DNA of 48,420 bases, taken from contig CAYFFP010000003.1 of the NCBI GenBank assembly GCA_964342515.1, forward strand, positions 1-48,420, written 5' to 3'. Source of the DNA: UBA5004 sp964342515. Lineage in GTDB: Bacteria; Patescibacteriota; Minisyncoccia; Phycocordibacterales; Zambryskibacteraceae. Under the pieces are notes generated by a model. The model saw nothing but the letters and a program-made list of their open reading frames with translations, made no database searches and had not been told where the DNA came from. How positions within the stretch are numbered: the stretch's first letter is position 1; each line of letters starts with the position of its first letter. Positions 1-7,272 of the stretch are shown here, one piece after another. The translations under genes and the position numbers were made by a program.

Positions 1-1163
1 TTCGACCTTCGGAGAAATGAGGGCACCGCGCTCCAGTCGTCATCATTGTCTTCTATCGGGGCGGCGGCAGGTATGCCAGTAAGCTTCTTAGCTTCTTTAG
101 CTTCAGAAGCTTCACTAGCTTTGGTTGGGGTGTTGAAAATTTTGCTTTTGCCGGATTCCTCGCCGGAAAAATTCTGGAAGAGGGAAGTGACCTTGCGGTT
201 GACGCCGCCTTCGGGGAAATTACTGGCGATGACGGTAATCTTGACCTCGCCCTTCTTCAGCTTCTCGTCGCGGACGGTGCCGAAGATAATCTTGGCATTC
301 GGGTCGACGGACTCGGTGATAACCTTAGCCGCGTCCTGAATTTCAAACATCGTAAGGTCATCGCCGCCGGCGATAGAGAATAAGACACCCTTGGCGCCGG
401 TGATGGAGATTTCGAGAAGCGGCGAGGAGATGGCGGCGCGGGCGGCCTCGGCGGCGCGGTTCTCGCCGGTGGCGGAACCGATGCCCATGAGCGCCGCGCC
501 GGCGTCCTCCATGATGGAACGGATGTCGGCGAAGTCGATATTGATAATGCCGGGAGTAGTGATGAGGTCGGAGATGCCCTCGACCGCTTCTTTGAGGATA
601 TTGTCGCAGATGGCGAAAGCGTTCTTGGCGGTGATGTTTTTCTCCACGGTCTGGAGGAGCCGGTCGTTGGGGATGATGATGAGAGCATCGACGGCGTTCT
701 TCAACTCTTCGATGCCCTGCTCGGCGTACTTCATCCTCTGCTGTCCTTCAAAGAAGAAAGGCTTGGTAACGACGGCGACCGTAAGCACGCCGTTTTCCTT
801 GGCGGTCTTGGCAATGATGGGAGCGGCGCCGGTGGCGGTGCCTCCGCCCATGCCTCCGGCGATAAAGACCATGTCTGCTCCCTTGATAGCTTCCTGCAGT
901 TCCTCCTTGGTCTCCTCAATGGCCCGCTTGCCGAGCTCGGGGTCCATGCCGGTGCCGAGGCCTCTCGTCAAGTTCTTGCCGATGTGGATTTTCTTCTTGG
1001 CTAGGGAATGATGGAGGTCCTGCGCGTCGGTGTTGATGGCGATGAATTCGACCCCCTTAACCTTCGAGTTAATCATGTGATTAATCGTATTTTTGCCCGA
1101 ACCGCCGACTCCGATGACCTTGATTCTGGCGAACGATTCTACCTCTGGTTTGATTTGTGGCAT
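1..1163 (-). CDS. ftsZ: Cell division GTPase FtsZ (3' end cut by window edge)
   Basis: Tubulin-like GTPase that forms the division ring. Reading leftward from the ATG at 1163, 387 codons are visible. They include an N-terminal glycine loop (IKVIGVGGSGKNT, residues 14-26), the tubulin signature GGGTGTG at about 106-112, and a variable Ala/Glu-rich linker. The final visible residues, DDDWSAVPSFLRRS, are the conserved C-terminal peptide that binds FtsA, so only a few residues and the stop are missing. It is last in the leftward run rpsU-ybeY-ftsA-ftsZ, 75 bp after ftsA. A TAATAA box lies 7 nt before the ATG and no Shine-Dalgarno sequence is present. Confidence 0.97.
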   Translation of the reverse strand, partial: MPQIKPEVESFARIKVIGVGGSGKNTINHMINSKVKGVEFIAINTDAQDLHHSLAKKKIHIGKNLTRGLGTGMDPELGKRAIEETKEELQEAIKGADMVFIAGGMGGGTATGAAPIIAKTAKENGVLTVAVVTKPFFFEGQQRMKYAEQGIEELKNAVDALIIIPNDRLLQTVEKNITAKNAFAICDNILKEAVEGISDLITTPGIINIDFADIRSIMEDAGAALMGIGSATGENRAAEAARAAISSPLLEISITGAKGVLFSIAGGDDLTMFEIQDAAKVITESVDPNAKIIFGTVRDEKLKKGEVKITVIASNFPEGGVNRKVTSLFQNFSGEESGKSKIFNTPTKASEASEAKEAKKLTGIPAAAPIEDNDDDWSAVPSFLRRS

Positions 1164-1238
1164 GAAGCTTTTATTAAAATGATGGGCCTATATTACCAGA
1201 GGGATTAGAAAAGGAAAGCAATAGACAAGATTCGGATT

Positions 1239-2429
1239 TTATGGCAAAAATTGGGAGACCCAGCGGGAAAGTTTTTGGAAAAGATGTTTGCCGTCGATTC
1301 CCGCCATTTTGCCGTTTCTCCTGCCGATAAGACTCTGCTTGTCGTCCGAATTGAAGCCCAGCGAGACTGCGCCGCAAGCGACCGCCCAGACGGTATCTCG
1401 TATTTTATTCGAATCTTTACCGCCCAAGTGAATCTCTCCTACGCGCGTGGGCAAGCCGAGCACCTCCTCGGCGATAAGCTTGGTGCCGAAAGTTACGGCG
1501 GCGCCACCGGTAAGGATTACTCCCGCGGGCAGAAGCCCGTCTCTCCCGATTTTCTTCAGATGCGCCAGAACCTTCTCGAAAGAGTTTATGAGCCGCGCGC
1601 CGAGAATCTCTTCAAGTTTCTTTTTTGAAAACGTTACTCTGGAAAGGCCGCCGAGCTTGATGTTCTCCGCGTCCTCGAGAGTAGTCTTCAATCCCAGAGC
1701 GATATCATTAGTAATATCGGAACCGCCAACCGGCAATACTTCGAGAGAAGCGGGATTATTATTCTCGAAAGATATTATCGAGAAGGTCTCCGCTCCGATG
1801 TCCGCCAAGAGGCAGCCCACTCTCCGCTCCTTCTTCGAGACGGTGACGAAGCTCGCCGCCACCGGCGCCGCGACCACGTCGACCACCTCGATGCCCGCCT
1901 CTTCGACGGTCTTAATGAGGTCCTCCAAGTGGTGCTCAAGGCAGGTGATGAACAGGGCCTTGACCTCCAATTTCTCCGCCTTCAGCCCGAGAGGTTGTCC
2001 CCAAGAGAGCTTGCCGTCAATTCGCCACTCCAACGGAATGGAATTTATAACGCGCTTATTGATGGTAGCCGACGCAGGCAGAGCTCTCTCCGCCTCCTCC
2101 ATGGCAAGCGTCAGGTCTCGCTCGCTAATCTCCATATCCGCCCGCGAGATTATCACGGAACCGGCAGCCGAAAGACTGCCAAGCCCCAATCCTCCGAAGG
2201 CGACATAGGCCCTCCTCACTTTCAGTCCGGCAAGCTTTTCGGCCTTAGCTACCGCGGTGCGCAAGGATTGGCTTGCCTCGGCGATGTTGGTGATGAACCC
2301 CCTCTCGACGCCGAAGGATTGGGCCGTGCCCGTGCCGATAACTCCGGGAGCGCCGGAGACGCTCTCGGCAATGACAACCTTCGTCTCGAAGGTTCCGATA
2401 TCAATGCCTGTTACGATTTGCCGCGTCAT
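1239..2429 (-). CDS. ftsA: Cell division protein FtsA
   Basis: Actin-fold ATPase that anchors FtsZ to the membrane. The protein is 396 aa. It starts MTRQIVTGIDIGTFETKVV (phosphate-1 loop), carries LLADIGAETFSII (phosphate-2) near residue 210 and VILTGGAA (adenosine loop) near 315, and ends in a predicted amphipathic membrane-targeting helix (HLFQKLSRWVSQFLP). Its start overlaps the 3' end of ybeY by 29 bp, which suggests translational coupling. Length and motif order fit the family well. Confidence 0.96.
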   Translation of the reverse strand: MTRQIVTGIDIGTFETKVVIAESVSGAPGVIGTGTAQSFGVERGFITNIAEASQSLRTAVAKAEKLAGLKVRRAYVAFGGLGLGSLSAAGSVIISRADMEISERDLTLAMEEAERALPASATINKRVINSIPLEWRIDGKLSWGQPLGLKAEKLEVKALFITCLEHHLEDLIKTVEEAGIEVVDVVAAPVAASFVTVSKKERRVGCLLADIGAETFSIISFENNNPASLEVLPVGGSDITNDIALGLKTTLEDAENIKLGGLSRVTFSKKKLEEILGARLINSFEKVLAHLKKIGRDGLLPAGVILTGGAAVTFGTKLIAEEVLGLPTRVGEIHLGGKDSNKIRDTVWAVACGAVSLGFNSDDKQSLIGRRNGKMAGIDGKHLFQKLSRWVSQFLP

Positions 2430-2748
2430 TTTTTAAAAGCTGCTGTTCAGCTTTTAACATCTTACTTCCATGTCGCATTCCTTTCAAATGGAGACAACCG
2501 TGGATAAAGAGCTCGCCGGCGCTGAAGGTGTCGGTCCGCGACAAGTTGATGAAAATTTCTCCCGAATTTTTTGAAAGAGGGAAAGAGAGCACATTGGCCG
2601 GCGTATCTTTACCGCGGTAGACGCGGTTGAGTCTTCTGGAAAGAGCGTTTTTGCAGAAGACAAGCGAGAGCTCGTACTTCTTGCCTAAGATTTTATTCTT
2701 AAGTTCTTCAAACCTCTTACTTTCGGCGCGTGAATTTTGATAACTCAT
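2401..2748 (-). CDS. ybeY: Endoribonuclease YbeY (16S rRNA maturation), short form
   Basis: Zinc metallo-RNase involved in 16S rRNA 3' processing and ribosome quality control. The family metal motif is visible as HGCLHLKGMRH (residues about 83-93), matching H-x3-H-x5-H. The upstream strand region VYRGKDTPANVLSFPL is also typical. At 115 aa it is shorter than the usual 140-170 aa, with a reduced N-terminus. It overlaps rpsU by 32 bp and ftsA by 29 bp, so it sits in a tightly packed operon. Confidence 0.9.
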   Translation of the reverse strand: MSYQNSRAESKRFEELKNKILGKKYELSLVFCKNALSRRLNRVYRGKDTPANVLSFPLSKNSGEIFINLSRTDTFSAGELFIHGCLHLKGMRHGSKMLKAEQQLLKNDAANRNRH

Positions 2749-2974
2749 TGACTCGGCCGAGTTTTAAAAGTAGGGCGACCTTCTCCTTCTTCTTGAGATA
2801 TTCCAAGGTCTTTACCCGTTTGACGTTTCCGGACTTCTGGCGCTCGCTGTAGCGCTTGCCGCGCACGCGCGGCAAGACACCGGCGGCTTGCACCCGCTTG
2901 GTAAAGCGCCTCAAGACGCTCAAGTTATTTTCATTCGGTCCCTTAACGACCTCGATATTTACCGATGCCCGCAT
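2717..2974 (-). CDS. rpsU: 30S ribosomal protein S21
   Basis: Small basic ribosomal protein, 85 aa. It begins MRASVNIEVVKGPNENNLSV and continues with the S21 core LRRFTKRVQAAGVLP and a Lys/Arg-rich tail. The frame is open further upstream, but the extra residues do not resemble S21, so the ATG at 2974 is chosen. It lies 37 bp downstream of the hisS-like gene in the same direction and overlaps ybeY. The C-terminal extension (about 20 residues beyond a 65-70 aa S21) resembles what is seen in other Parcubacteria, as I recall. Confidence 0.85.
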   Translation of the reverse strand: MRASVNIEVVKGPNENNLSVLRRFTKRVQAAGVLPRVRGKRYSERQKSGNVKRVKTLEYLKKKEKVALLLKLGRVNELSKFTRRK

Positions 2975-3011
2975 AAGCAAAGGATAATCTAACACGAGGC
3001 CGAATAAATGT

Positions 3012-4172
3012 CTATAAAGTAATGCGCTTGAGATAGGAGGGAAGTTGTGAGAGAGAGATGGTGTCTTGGGCGCGGGAGAGGACATTTCTTACGGTGGCGG
3101 TGCCGTCGAGGGCCTCCTTCTGGCCGATGATGATGAGATAGGGAAGAGAGAGCATCTCGGCGGCTCCGAGCTGGGCGGTCAGTTTGTCTTTGCCGAGGAA
3201 GTGATGCACCGAAATCTTCTCGCGGCGCAGATTCTCGATCAGCCCTAAGGTTCTAATCTTGGCCTCGCGGCCGAGCTGGACTAAGTAGAATTTCGGCTTG
3301 GGCAATTCTTTGTAAACGCGGCCGCCAACCTCTTTCTTATTGGCGGTAAATATCGATACGGCCGCCATGGGAATCTCCCTCTTGATTCCAAAGCGTTTGA
3401 GCAGGCGCGAGTAGCGGTAGCCGACGGCAAGCGTTATATTTTTGCCGCCTTCCGGCTCGGCGCTTTTGATAGCAAAAATGGTGTGTGAGACATGGTTCTT
3501 CTCTCCCACAAGCTCCGGCGAGAGAGAGAATTCGATGCCGAGCGCCTCGACGAACTCCAGCACTTCTTTGAAATGGCTTCTCGCTGGCGGCGTAAGATAG
3601 GTAATAGCCGGAGGAGCCGAAGCGGAGAGCTCTCTTAACGCCTCTTCCTCAAGCCGGAAGAGGTTGAAGATATCATCTTTGAGAGCGAGACGCAGTTCGT
3701 CGGATAAAGCCGACCCTGATTTTTTGACGAAGTTTATAAGCTCGCGCTCGTAGCACAAGAGAGAATCCTTGTCGCCGATGGAGTTAAGGTCGAGGCGTAA
3801 GTTCCTGAAACCGGACTCATTAAGTATCGAAAGCGCGGCGCGGATAAGCGTGGCCTCGGCGATACCGGAGGTGGCGCCGATATAGTGCAAGCTGTATCCG
3901 GAGCTCCCGCCGCGCGGTGTTCCCTTTCTCTTATAAATAAGAGTAAGCGGATGGGGGAGCGAAGACATGTCTTCGCTCAAATAGGCGCGGATCAGGGCCG
4001 CCTTCTCCGCCGCATCGTAGTAGGGAAGTCTCCGGCAGTGATTCGTCATCTCGAGGTCTTGCTCGAGAATTTTGGGCGCGGCGATGGGAGTGAAGCCGAA
4101 GTAAGTCGCGGTAATAAGAGCCTTATCGAATTCGCTTAGGAGATACTTTGGCTTTAAATCAAGGGTAATCAT
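3012..4172 (-). CDS. hisS: Histidyl-tRNA synthetase-like protein (divergent)
   Basis: 386 aa. The order of elements is class II aaRS/HisRS-like: an N-terminal catalytic-like domain, a LDLNSIGDKDSLLCYEREL stretch matching the HisRS insertion region, and a C-terminal anticodon-binding domain (KFYLVQLGREAKIRTLGLIE ... LPYLIIIGQKE). The usual motif 2 arginine context and the AGGRYDGL signature are replaced (LIYKRKGTPRGGSSG and AVGYRYSRLL). It is therefore either a strongly diverged HisRS or a HisZ-like paralogue. The start overlaps the lepB stop by 4 bp (ATGA type), so they are co-translated. A perfect 22-bp palindrome lies inside at 3957-3978. Confidence 0.7.
   Translation of the reverse strand: MITLDLKPKYLLSEFDKALITATYFGFTPIAAPKILEQDLEMTNHCRRLPYYDAAEKAALIRAYLSEDMSSLPHPLTLIYKRKGTPRGGSSGYSLHYIGATSGIAEATLIRAALSILNESGFRNLRLDLNSIGDKDSLLCYERELINFVKKSGSALSDELRLALKDDIFNLFRLEEEALRELSASAPPAITYLTPPARSHFKEVLEFVEALGIEFSLSPELVGEKNHVSHTIFAIKSAEPEGGKNITLAVGYRYSRLLKRFGIKREIPMAAVSIFTANKKEVGGRVYKELPKPKFYLVQLGREAKIRTLGLIENLRREKISVHHFLGKDKLTAQLGAAEMLSLPYLIIIGQKEALDGTATVRNVLSRAQDTISLSQLPSYLKRITL
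3957..3978. repeat. Perfect 22-bp palindrome inside the hisS-like gene
   Basis: The sequence GAGCGAAGACA followed directly by its reverse complement. It encodes the AYLSEDMSS region of the hisS-like protein. No identical copy was found elsewhere in the window. It belongs to the general pattern here of perfect palindromes placed in coding sequence. Confidence 0.6.
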
Positions 4173-4699
4173 TTGTTAAAAGTGGCTCGGCCGGGGAAGA
4201 GTTCCGGCGGCAAGATCCGGATGATCGGCCGGCCGATCAGTAATTTCTCCGGCACCGGACCCCACAGCCGCGAGTCGGCGCTGTGCCTCCTGTTGTCTCC
4301 CATGACGAAGTACTCTCCATCGCCTAGAGTAAAGTTCAATTCATCTCCCCCGCTTATCTTGACATATGGCTCTTCGAGCAGTAGTCCCTCGGGGTGCTCG
4401 GTCGAAATAATCGTTACGCGGCCGTCTTTTATGGATACGGTTTCTTCCGGCAGGCCGATCAGGCGCTTGATGTAGGACTTCGACGGGTCGGCAGGATATC
4501 GGAAGACCAAGACCTCGCCGCGCTCTGGTTCCGTGAAGCGGTAAGTTAGCTCGTCGACGATGAGATAAGCGCCCGACTCGAAAGTGGGGGACATGGACGC
4601 GCCCTCGACGATGAACGGCTGGGCGATAAAAAGGCGGAAAGGGATGACGATGAGGAGAGAGATGAAGATTAGTTTGAGAGTTTCTCTGACGGAGTTCAT
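4169..4699 (-). CDS. lepB: Signal peptidase I
   Basis: Membrane serine protease that removes Sec signal peptides outside the cytoplasmic membrane. The protein is 176 aa. An N-terminal membrane segment (residues 8-26) precedes the catalytic Ser36 in VEGASMSPTF. The general-base Lys78 lies in SYIKRLIGLP, and box E reads GDNRRHSADSR. The ATG at 4699 places the membrane segment correctly; upstream in-frame codons run into the divergent pth promoter. It is first gene of the leftward operon lepB-hisS-rpsU-ybeY-ftsA-ftsZ. Confidence 0.96.
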   Translation of the reverse strand: MNSVRETLKLIFISLLIVIPFRLFIAQPFIVEGASMSPTFESGAYLIVDELTYRFTEPERGEVLVFRYPADPSKSYIKRLIGLPEETVSIKDGRVTIISTEHPEGLLLEEPYVKISGGDELNFTLGDGEYFVMGDNRRHSADSRLWGPVPEKLLIGRPIIRILPPELFPGRATFNK

Positions 4700-4709
4700 G
4701 ATTGCAGAG

Positions 4710-4739
4710 ATTGTATTCTTTAAAACGATTTGACACAAT
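4710..4739. promoter_or_regulatory. Overlapping divergent promoters of lepB and pth
   Basis: Rightward, for pth: -35 TTGTAT (4711-4716), 17-bp spacer, -10 CACAAT (4734-4739), 6 nt before the pth ATG. Leftward, for lepB: -35 TTGTGT (complement of 4733-4738), 17-bp spacer, -10 TACAAT (complement of 4710-4715), 10 nt before the lepB ATG. The -35 of each lies on the -10 of the other. Hexamers are read from sequence; promoter activity is inferred. Confidence 0.5.
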
Positions 4740-4745
4740 AGGTTT

Positions 4746-5234
4746 ATGTATATCGTTGTGGGCTTGGGCAATCCGGATGCGGAATATCAGTGCACCAGAC
4801 ACAACACGGGGCGCATGGCCGCGGATTTTGTTTGTGACAAAATCCGCGGCATCAAGGTTCTGACACCGGATACTTACATGAATCACTCGGGGAAGTTCGT
4901 TTCCAAATTCATAAAGAGCAAAAAGGCCGCACAAAAACTTATCGTGATTTATGACGACCTCGATTTACCACTTGGTTCGATGAAAATTTCGTATAACCGC
5001 TCTTCCGGCGGACACAAAGGACTTGAGTCAATCATCCGCGCGCTCAAAACAAAAGAATTCATAAGAATCAGGATTGGTATCGGGAAGAAGAAAGACGTGG
5101 AGAAACATATCCTCTCCAATTTCACAAAGAGGGAAATGGAAATTCTCAAAAAAGTTTTCAAAAAAGTGGTCTCCGCCGTCGAAACTATTCGCGACGAAGG
5201 CCTCGCTCCCGCGATGGCGGAGTTTAATTCTTAA
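4746..5234 (+). CDS. pth: Peptidyl-tRNA hydrolase (compact)
   Basis: Hydrolyses peptidyl-tRNA released from stalled ribosomes. The protein is 162 aa against the usual 185-195. Catalytic residues are present: Asn9 in GLGNP, His19 in TRHN, Asn46 in TYMNHSG and Asp71 in YDDLDLP, followed by SSGGHKGLESI. About 20 residues between RHN-G and the TYMN motif are missing. A 31-bp hairpin (4819-4849) sits exactly at that point and encodes AADFVCDKIRG. A leaderless start is likely (-10 box 6 nt upstream). Confidence 0.93.
   Translation: MYIVVGLGNPDAEYQCTRHNTGRMAADFVCDKIRGIKVLTPDTYMNHSGKFVSKFIKSKKAAQKLIVIYDDLDLPLGSMKISYNRSSGGHKGLESIIRALKTKEFIRIRIGIGKKKDVEKHILSNFTKREMEILKKVFKKVVSAVETIRDEGLAPAMAEFNS
4819..4849. 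repeat. 13-bp-arm hairpin inside pth
   Basis: The arm CCGCGGATTTTGT, loop TTGTG and the exact reverse complement of the arm lie in frame within pth. It coincides with the segment where Pth is shorter than its homologues, so it may be a scar of a palindrome insertion plus deletion. Confidence 0.6.
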
Positions 5235-5235
5235 A

Positions 5236-5352
5236 ATGACTGAACGAGAAATAATTGAATTTCTGGAAACACTTCAGGATAAAGACTGGCTTACGCCGAT
5301 AACATCAGAGTGGAACTTAAAAGATGTCCAACACCGAGTGTTGGACATATAA
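5236..5352 (+). pseudogene. N-terminal remnant of a DinB/ClbS-like gene, cut by the RAYT unit
   Basis: The ATG sits one base after the pth stop, in pth-operon position. The 38 codons read MTEREIIEFLETLQDKDW...TSEWNLKDV, which resembles the start of DinB/DfsB-type four-helix proteins (W-x-V/L-KDVLAH). At KDV the frame enters the TGTCCAACAC palindrome and stops after VQHRVLDI. The remainder of the gene is not found after the transposase, because rpsA begins there. It therefore appears to have been broken by the repeat/transposase insertion. The family assignment is tentative. Confidence 0.55.
5324..5348. repeat. REP-like palindrome, copy 1 (left of transposase)
   Basis: Arms ATGTCCAACAC / GTGTTGGACAT of 11 bp with loop CGA. 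It is in inverted orientation relative to the copies at 5535 and 6026, whose loop is TCG. It forms the left boundary of the RAYT unit. Confidence 0.85.
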
Positions 5353-5364
5353 TGAAAGATAATA

Positions 5365-6024
5365 ATGAGATTACACAGAATAATTCCGGATGAGTACTAT
5401 CACATTTATAATCGGGCAGTAGAGAAAAAAGTTATCTTTAACGACAATGGAGATTATTGGCGGTTTCTTTTTCTGATTTTATATTTTCAATCTAACGTCA
5501 AATTTGTACAATTAGGTCGTTTAGTAGAACAGTTTGTCCAACACTCGGTGTTGGACATAAAAGAGGATGTTGTGAAAAATAGAACTACTGAGCTAGTTGC
5601 TTTTTGTATTATGCCCAACCACTTTCATTTGATGATTAAAGAGGTTGAAGAAAACGGTATTTCAAATTATATGCAAAGGGTGCTAAATGCCTATAGTAAG
5701 TATTACAACACCAAATACGAGAAATCCGGGCACGTATTTCAAGGCCCCTATCGAGCGGTGCATATATCCGATAATCGCCAATTGCTTCATGCCTCAGCTT
5801 ATATCCACAGAAATCCGCGAGAAATACCAAGATGGTTTAGAAGAGAGGACCAGTATCAATGGTCGAGTTACCAAGATTTTGTAAAGGGAAATAGATGGGA
5901 ACGACTTTTGGTACCAGACATTGTACTCGGTCAGTTTAAAGATGGCGAGGATTACGATCGATTTGCCAAAACGAGTCCAGCTAAAGTTGTCGAAGGGGAA
6001 TTGGATTATTTAGAAAATCTCTAA
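5365..6024 (+). CDS. REP-associated tyrosine transposase (RAYT, IS200-like Y1)
   Basis: Single-strand DNA transposase that acts on flanking REP-type hairpins. The protein is 219 aa. It starts MRLHRIIPDEYYHIYNRAVE, the usual RAYT opening. The HuH metal motif is MPNHFHLM with His86 and His88. The catalytic helix YMQRVLNAYSKYYN is near residues 102-114, and the family motif GHVFQGPYRA and Trp-Ser-Ser-Tyr (YQWSSY) follow. Palindrome copies lie just before the gene, 2 nt after its stop, and within it (5535-5557, encoding VQHSVLDI). The internal copy falls before the HuH motif and leaves the frame intact. Confidence 0.93.
   Translation: MRLHRIIPDEYYHIYNRAVEKKVIFNDNGDYWRFLFLILYFQSNVKFVQLGRLVEQFVQHSVLDIKEDVVKNRTTELVAFCIMPNHFHLMIKEVEENGISNYMQRVLNAYSKYYNTKYEKSGHVFQGPYRAVHISDNRQLLHASAYIHRNPREIPRWFRREDQYQWSSYQDFVKGNRWERLLVPDIVLGQFKDGEDYDRFAKTSPAKVVEGELDYLENL
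5535..5557. repeat. REP-like palindrome, copy 2 (inside the transposase gene)
   Basis: Arms TGTCCAACAC / GTGTTGGACA, loop TCG. It lies in frame within the RAYT coding sequence, replacing residues about 58-65. Confidence 0.85.
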
Positions 6025-6025
6025 A

Positions 6026-6048
6026 TGTCCAACACTCGGTGTTGGACA
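6026..6048. repeat. REP-like palindrome, copy 3 (right of transposase)
   Basis: Identical in arms and TCG loop to copy 2. It begins 2 nt after the RAYT stop codon and marks the right boundary of the unit, next to the 3' end of rpsA. Confidence 0.85.
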
Positions 6049-6054
6049 AGAGAC

Positions 6055-7206
6055 TTACTTCGATTTCTCCACGTATGAGAGGGCCATCTTCTGCTCTTTG
6101 GGGTCGAAGAGGGTGATCTTGAAGGTGTAAGTTTTGCCCATCTCCAAGTTCTCCCTAAGCTTCTCCTCCGAGTCGAATTCCGAGATATGCACGAGACCGG
6201 CCACGCCCTCCTCGATGGAGGCCAAGGCGCCGTGCTTGTTGTATTTAATGATGACGCCCTCGACGGTATCATCTTTTTTATACTTCGTGGCGGCGTCCTT
6301 CCACGGATTTTCTTTGAGCGCTTTGATGGAGAGAGAAATTTTGTCGTCTTTAATCTCAATAACCTTAACCTTTACCTTCTCGCCGATCTTAAACATCGCC
6401 TTCGGATTCTCGACCAAACCCCAGTCAATCTCGGAAATATGGACAAGCCCTTCCAGGCCTTCTTCGAGCTTGACGAATACGCCAAAATCTACAAGGCCTG
6501 TGACTTCGCCGACAAGCTCGTCGCCCAAAGCGTATTGAGAGACGATAATCTCCTTATCTTTCGTCTCCGGACTCTTTTCGGAGAAGATGAGCTTGCCTTC
6601 CTTGGGGTTAACACCGATAATGGTGACGAGAAGCTTCTCGCCGACGAGCTTTCTTAATTCGTCCAAGATTTTGTCCTTATCGCCGTCGGAGACCCGCGGG
6701 TAGTGCTCTGGCTTAAGCTGGGAGGCGGGGAGGAAGCCGGTAAGACCCTGCCAGTTGATGATAAGGCCGCCCTTGTTGGCGTCAGTGATAGGGAGTTCGA
6801 AGACGCGCTTCTCACGGATCGCTTCTTCCGCCTCACTCCAGATGAGCGCCTGTCTGGCTTCCTTTAGGGAGACTTCAATATAACCCTCCGCCCCGCCGAT
6901 GCCGACGACTTTGCCGGCGACGGTGTCGCCGACATTAATCCTTTTGATAATATCGCGAGCGTTCTGGAACTCACGGCCGAAGATGATGCCCGTGCCGAAT
7001 GGCGGCAGGTCTACGTAGACCGCGCCCTTGTCAATGGAAATAACCGGACCTTCGACGAGGTCCTCGAGTTGCGGGGGGGTTGGAATTTTATCTAGGAAAC
7101 TTTTCGTTTCCGAATCCACCTCACCCGAGCTTCGCTCGACCTCTCCTTGAGTAAGGAGAGGTTCGGCAGAAGTCTTTTTTGATTTGTTTCTGCTAAATAA
7201 AGCCAA
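6055..7206 (-). CDS. rpsA: 30S ribosomal protein S1-like, four S1 domains
   Basis: RNA-binding protein with four OB-fold S1 repeats. The first spans LVEGPVISIDKGAVYVDL to YIEVSLKEA. The second is diverged. The third is VGEVTGLVDFGVFVKLEEG...VHISEIDW, and the fourth ends LVHISEFDSEEK...MALSYVEKSK. The N-terminus contains the residues PLLTQGEVERSSGEV, encoded by a palindromic repeat at 7119-7162. No ATG is available. TTG codons exist at 7230 and 7206; the first overlaps a likely -10 box (7221-7226), so 7206 is preferred, but the start is uncertain. Confidence 0.88.
   Translation of the reverse strand: MALFSRNKSKKTSAEPLLTQGEVERSSGEVDSETKSFLDKIPTPPQLEDLVEGPVISIDKGAVYVDLPPFGTGIIFGREFQNARDIIKRINVGDTVAGKVVGIGGAEGYIEVSLKEARQALIWSEAEEAIREKRVFELPITDANKGGLIINWQGLTGFLPASQLKPEHYPRVSDGDKDKILDELRKLVGEKLLVTIIGVNPKEGKLIFSEKSPETKDKEIIVSQYALGDELVGEVTGLVDFGVFVKLEEGLEGLVHISEIDWGLVENPKAMFKIGEKVKVKVIEIKDDKISLSIKALKENPWKDAATKYKKDDTVEGVIIKYNKHGALASIEEGVAGLVHISEFDSEEKLRENLEMGKTYTFKITLFDPKEQKMALSYVEKSK
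7119..7162. repeat. CCTCACCC/CTCTCCTTG palindromic repeat within rpsA
   Basis: Begins CCTCACCC, then a small hairpin GAGC-TTC-GCTC, then CCTCTCCTT-GAGT-AAGGAGAGG. It is in frame and encodes part of the N-terminal tail of S1. Same family as the copies at 20303, 20682, 30930 and 36425. Confidence 0.8.
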
Positions 7207-7220
7207 AGCAGTACCGGAAT

Positions 7221-7249
7221 AATATAGCAAAAAACACTGGTAAATGCAA
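7221..7249 (-). promoter_or_regulatory. Likely rpsA promoter
   Basis: On the minus strand: -35 TTGCAT (complement of 7244-7249), 17-bp spacer, -10 TATATT (complement of 7221-7226). It lies between the divergent rpsA and MBL-fold genes. Confidence 0.45.
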
Positions 7250-7272
7250 GCTTTTTATGCTAAAATAAATAA

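Noticed and set aside
46..1011. Long rightward open frames opposite ftsZ
   Set aside because: They are antisense shadows of a clearly coding gene and show no protein-like motifs.
4730..4735. TTGACA as the -35 of pth
   Set aside because: A -10 at 17 bp spacing would fall inside the pth coding region; TTGTAT at 4711 with CACAAT gives correct spacing and position.
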